From NCBI GenBank assembly GCA_027348115.1, contig DAIEQA010000020.1:1-5882 (forward strand): a stretch of DNA of 5,882 bases, in the 5' to 3' direction. Under the pieces are notes generated by a model. That model had not been told where the DNA came from and made no database searches. It saw only the letters and a program-made list of their open reading frames with translations. The DNA is from Fen-1258 sp027348115 (lineage in GTDB: Bacteria; Bacteroidota; Ignavibacteria; Ignavibacteriales; Melioribacteraceae). The position numbers were made by a program, and so were the translations under genes. Shown here piece after piece: positions 5,622 to 5,882 of this stretch; positions within the stretch are counted from its first letter, which is position 1; each line of letters opens with the position of its first letter.

Positions 5622-5882
5622 TTAACGGACTAAAAGAAGTTTAAGGGATTTAACCGATTGCGGAGTTTTGAAGACGGCGAAATATACTCCGGACGAAACA
5701 GGCAATCCCGCATCGTTATTTCCGTCCCATTGCAATTTCAACTCGGTTGAATTTCCGTATTGCGTTAAATCGAAGCCGCGAATTTTCTGGCCAAGAACAT
5801 TGTAAATGGCAAGATTTTTTTCTCCTTTAAGTATGTTTTCAGTCAATTTAAGTATGATGGTTGTTTGAGGATTAAAAGGATT
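5622..5882 (-). CDS. C-terminal end of a T9SS-secreted protein (5' part outside window)
   Basis: Eighty-six residues of an open frame run in from the right edge and stop at TAA 5622-5624. They form a T9SS type A sorting domain: NPFNPQTTI at the very edge, LAIYNVLGQKI, then WDGNNDAGLPVSSGVYFAVF (a FlgD-like Ig segment) and the terminal LKLLLVR. The domain guides the protein through the T9SS outer-membrane channel and is normally cleaved off. An internal TTG at 5846 could be mistaken for a start, but the frame stays open upstream through the NPFNP motif, so the gene extends beyond the window. The cargo part, and hence the function, cannot be seen. It shares strand and a 23-bp gap with the VIT/vWA gene, so the two are probably co-transcribed. 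The two sorting domains are related but clearly diverged (for example WDGNNDAG here against FNGSTQAS there). Confidence 0.88.
   Translation of the reverse strand, partial: NPFNPQTTIILKLTENILKGEKNLAIYNVLGQKIRGFDLTQYGNSTELKLQWDGNNDAGLPVSSGVYFAVFKTPQSVKSLKLLLVR

Noticed and set aside
5622..5846. Stand-alone 74-residue gene starting at TTG 5846
   Set aside because: The same frame stays open to the window edge and includes the NPFNP motif that opens the sorting domain, so this is the end of a larger gene.
1..5882. A new defence, mobile or CRISPR system
   Set aside because: No transposase, integrase, nuclease, toxin-antitoxin pair, repeat-spacer array or tRNA was found on either strand; the complete genes are in known families, and the partial one at the right edge shows only a sorting domain.

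Overview
The window looks like an ordinary chromosomal segment of a bacterium of the Fibrobacteres-Chlorobi-Bacteroidetes (FCB) group, most plausibly Ignavibacteria. Two neighbouring secreted proteins end in type IX secretion (T9SS) type A sorting domains opening with NPFNP. That form of the domain, together with AT-rich coding sequence and many Lys/Ile/Asn codons, is typical of Ignavibacteria and relatives. The phylum call is an inference from protein style; no rRNA or other marker is present.

Layout. Plus strand, 1-2762: the 3' end of lon (ATP-dependent protease, catalytic Ser/Lys region), then msrC (free methionine-R-sulfoxide reductase, a GAF-fold enzyme), then complete dnaX (clamp-loader gamma/tau subunit). 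The 93-bp gap between lon and msrC is almost filled by an inverted-repeat element that can form two overlapping, mutually exclusive stems. None of the plus-strand starts visible here has a Shine-Dalgarno sequence. dnaX carries an in-phase A_AAA_AAA slippery heptamer near its 3' end, followed by an early stop in the -1 frame.

Minus strand, 5882-2802: the C-terminal sorting domain of a T9SS cargo protein (cut by the right edge); then, 23 bp later, a 713-residue secreted VIT/vWA-like protein that also ends in a T9SS sorting domain; a strong intrinsic terminator; and an exported PrxQ/BCP-type peroxiredoxin that converges on dnaX with only 39 bp between them. Both complete minus-strand genes have clear Shine-Dalgarno sequences.

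Functional picture. The left half is housekeeping: protein quality control, repair of oxidised free methionine, and replication. The right half is envelope or secreted: two probable cell-surface or released proteins and a periplasmic peroxide-scavenging enzyme. msrC and the peroxiredoxin both deal with oxidative damage but lie in separate, convergent units, so the sequence does not show a link.

I see no defence island, CRISPR, phage, transposase or RNA gene. The most interesting items are the inverted-repeat element after lon, the possible dnaX frameshift site, and the VIT/vWA surface protein whose metal-binding (MIDAS) residues are all substituted.
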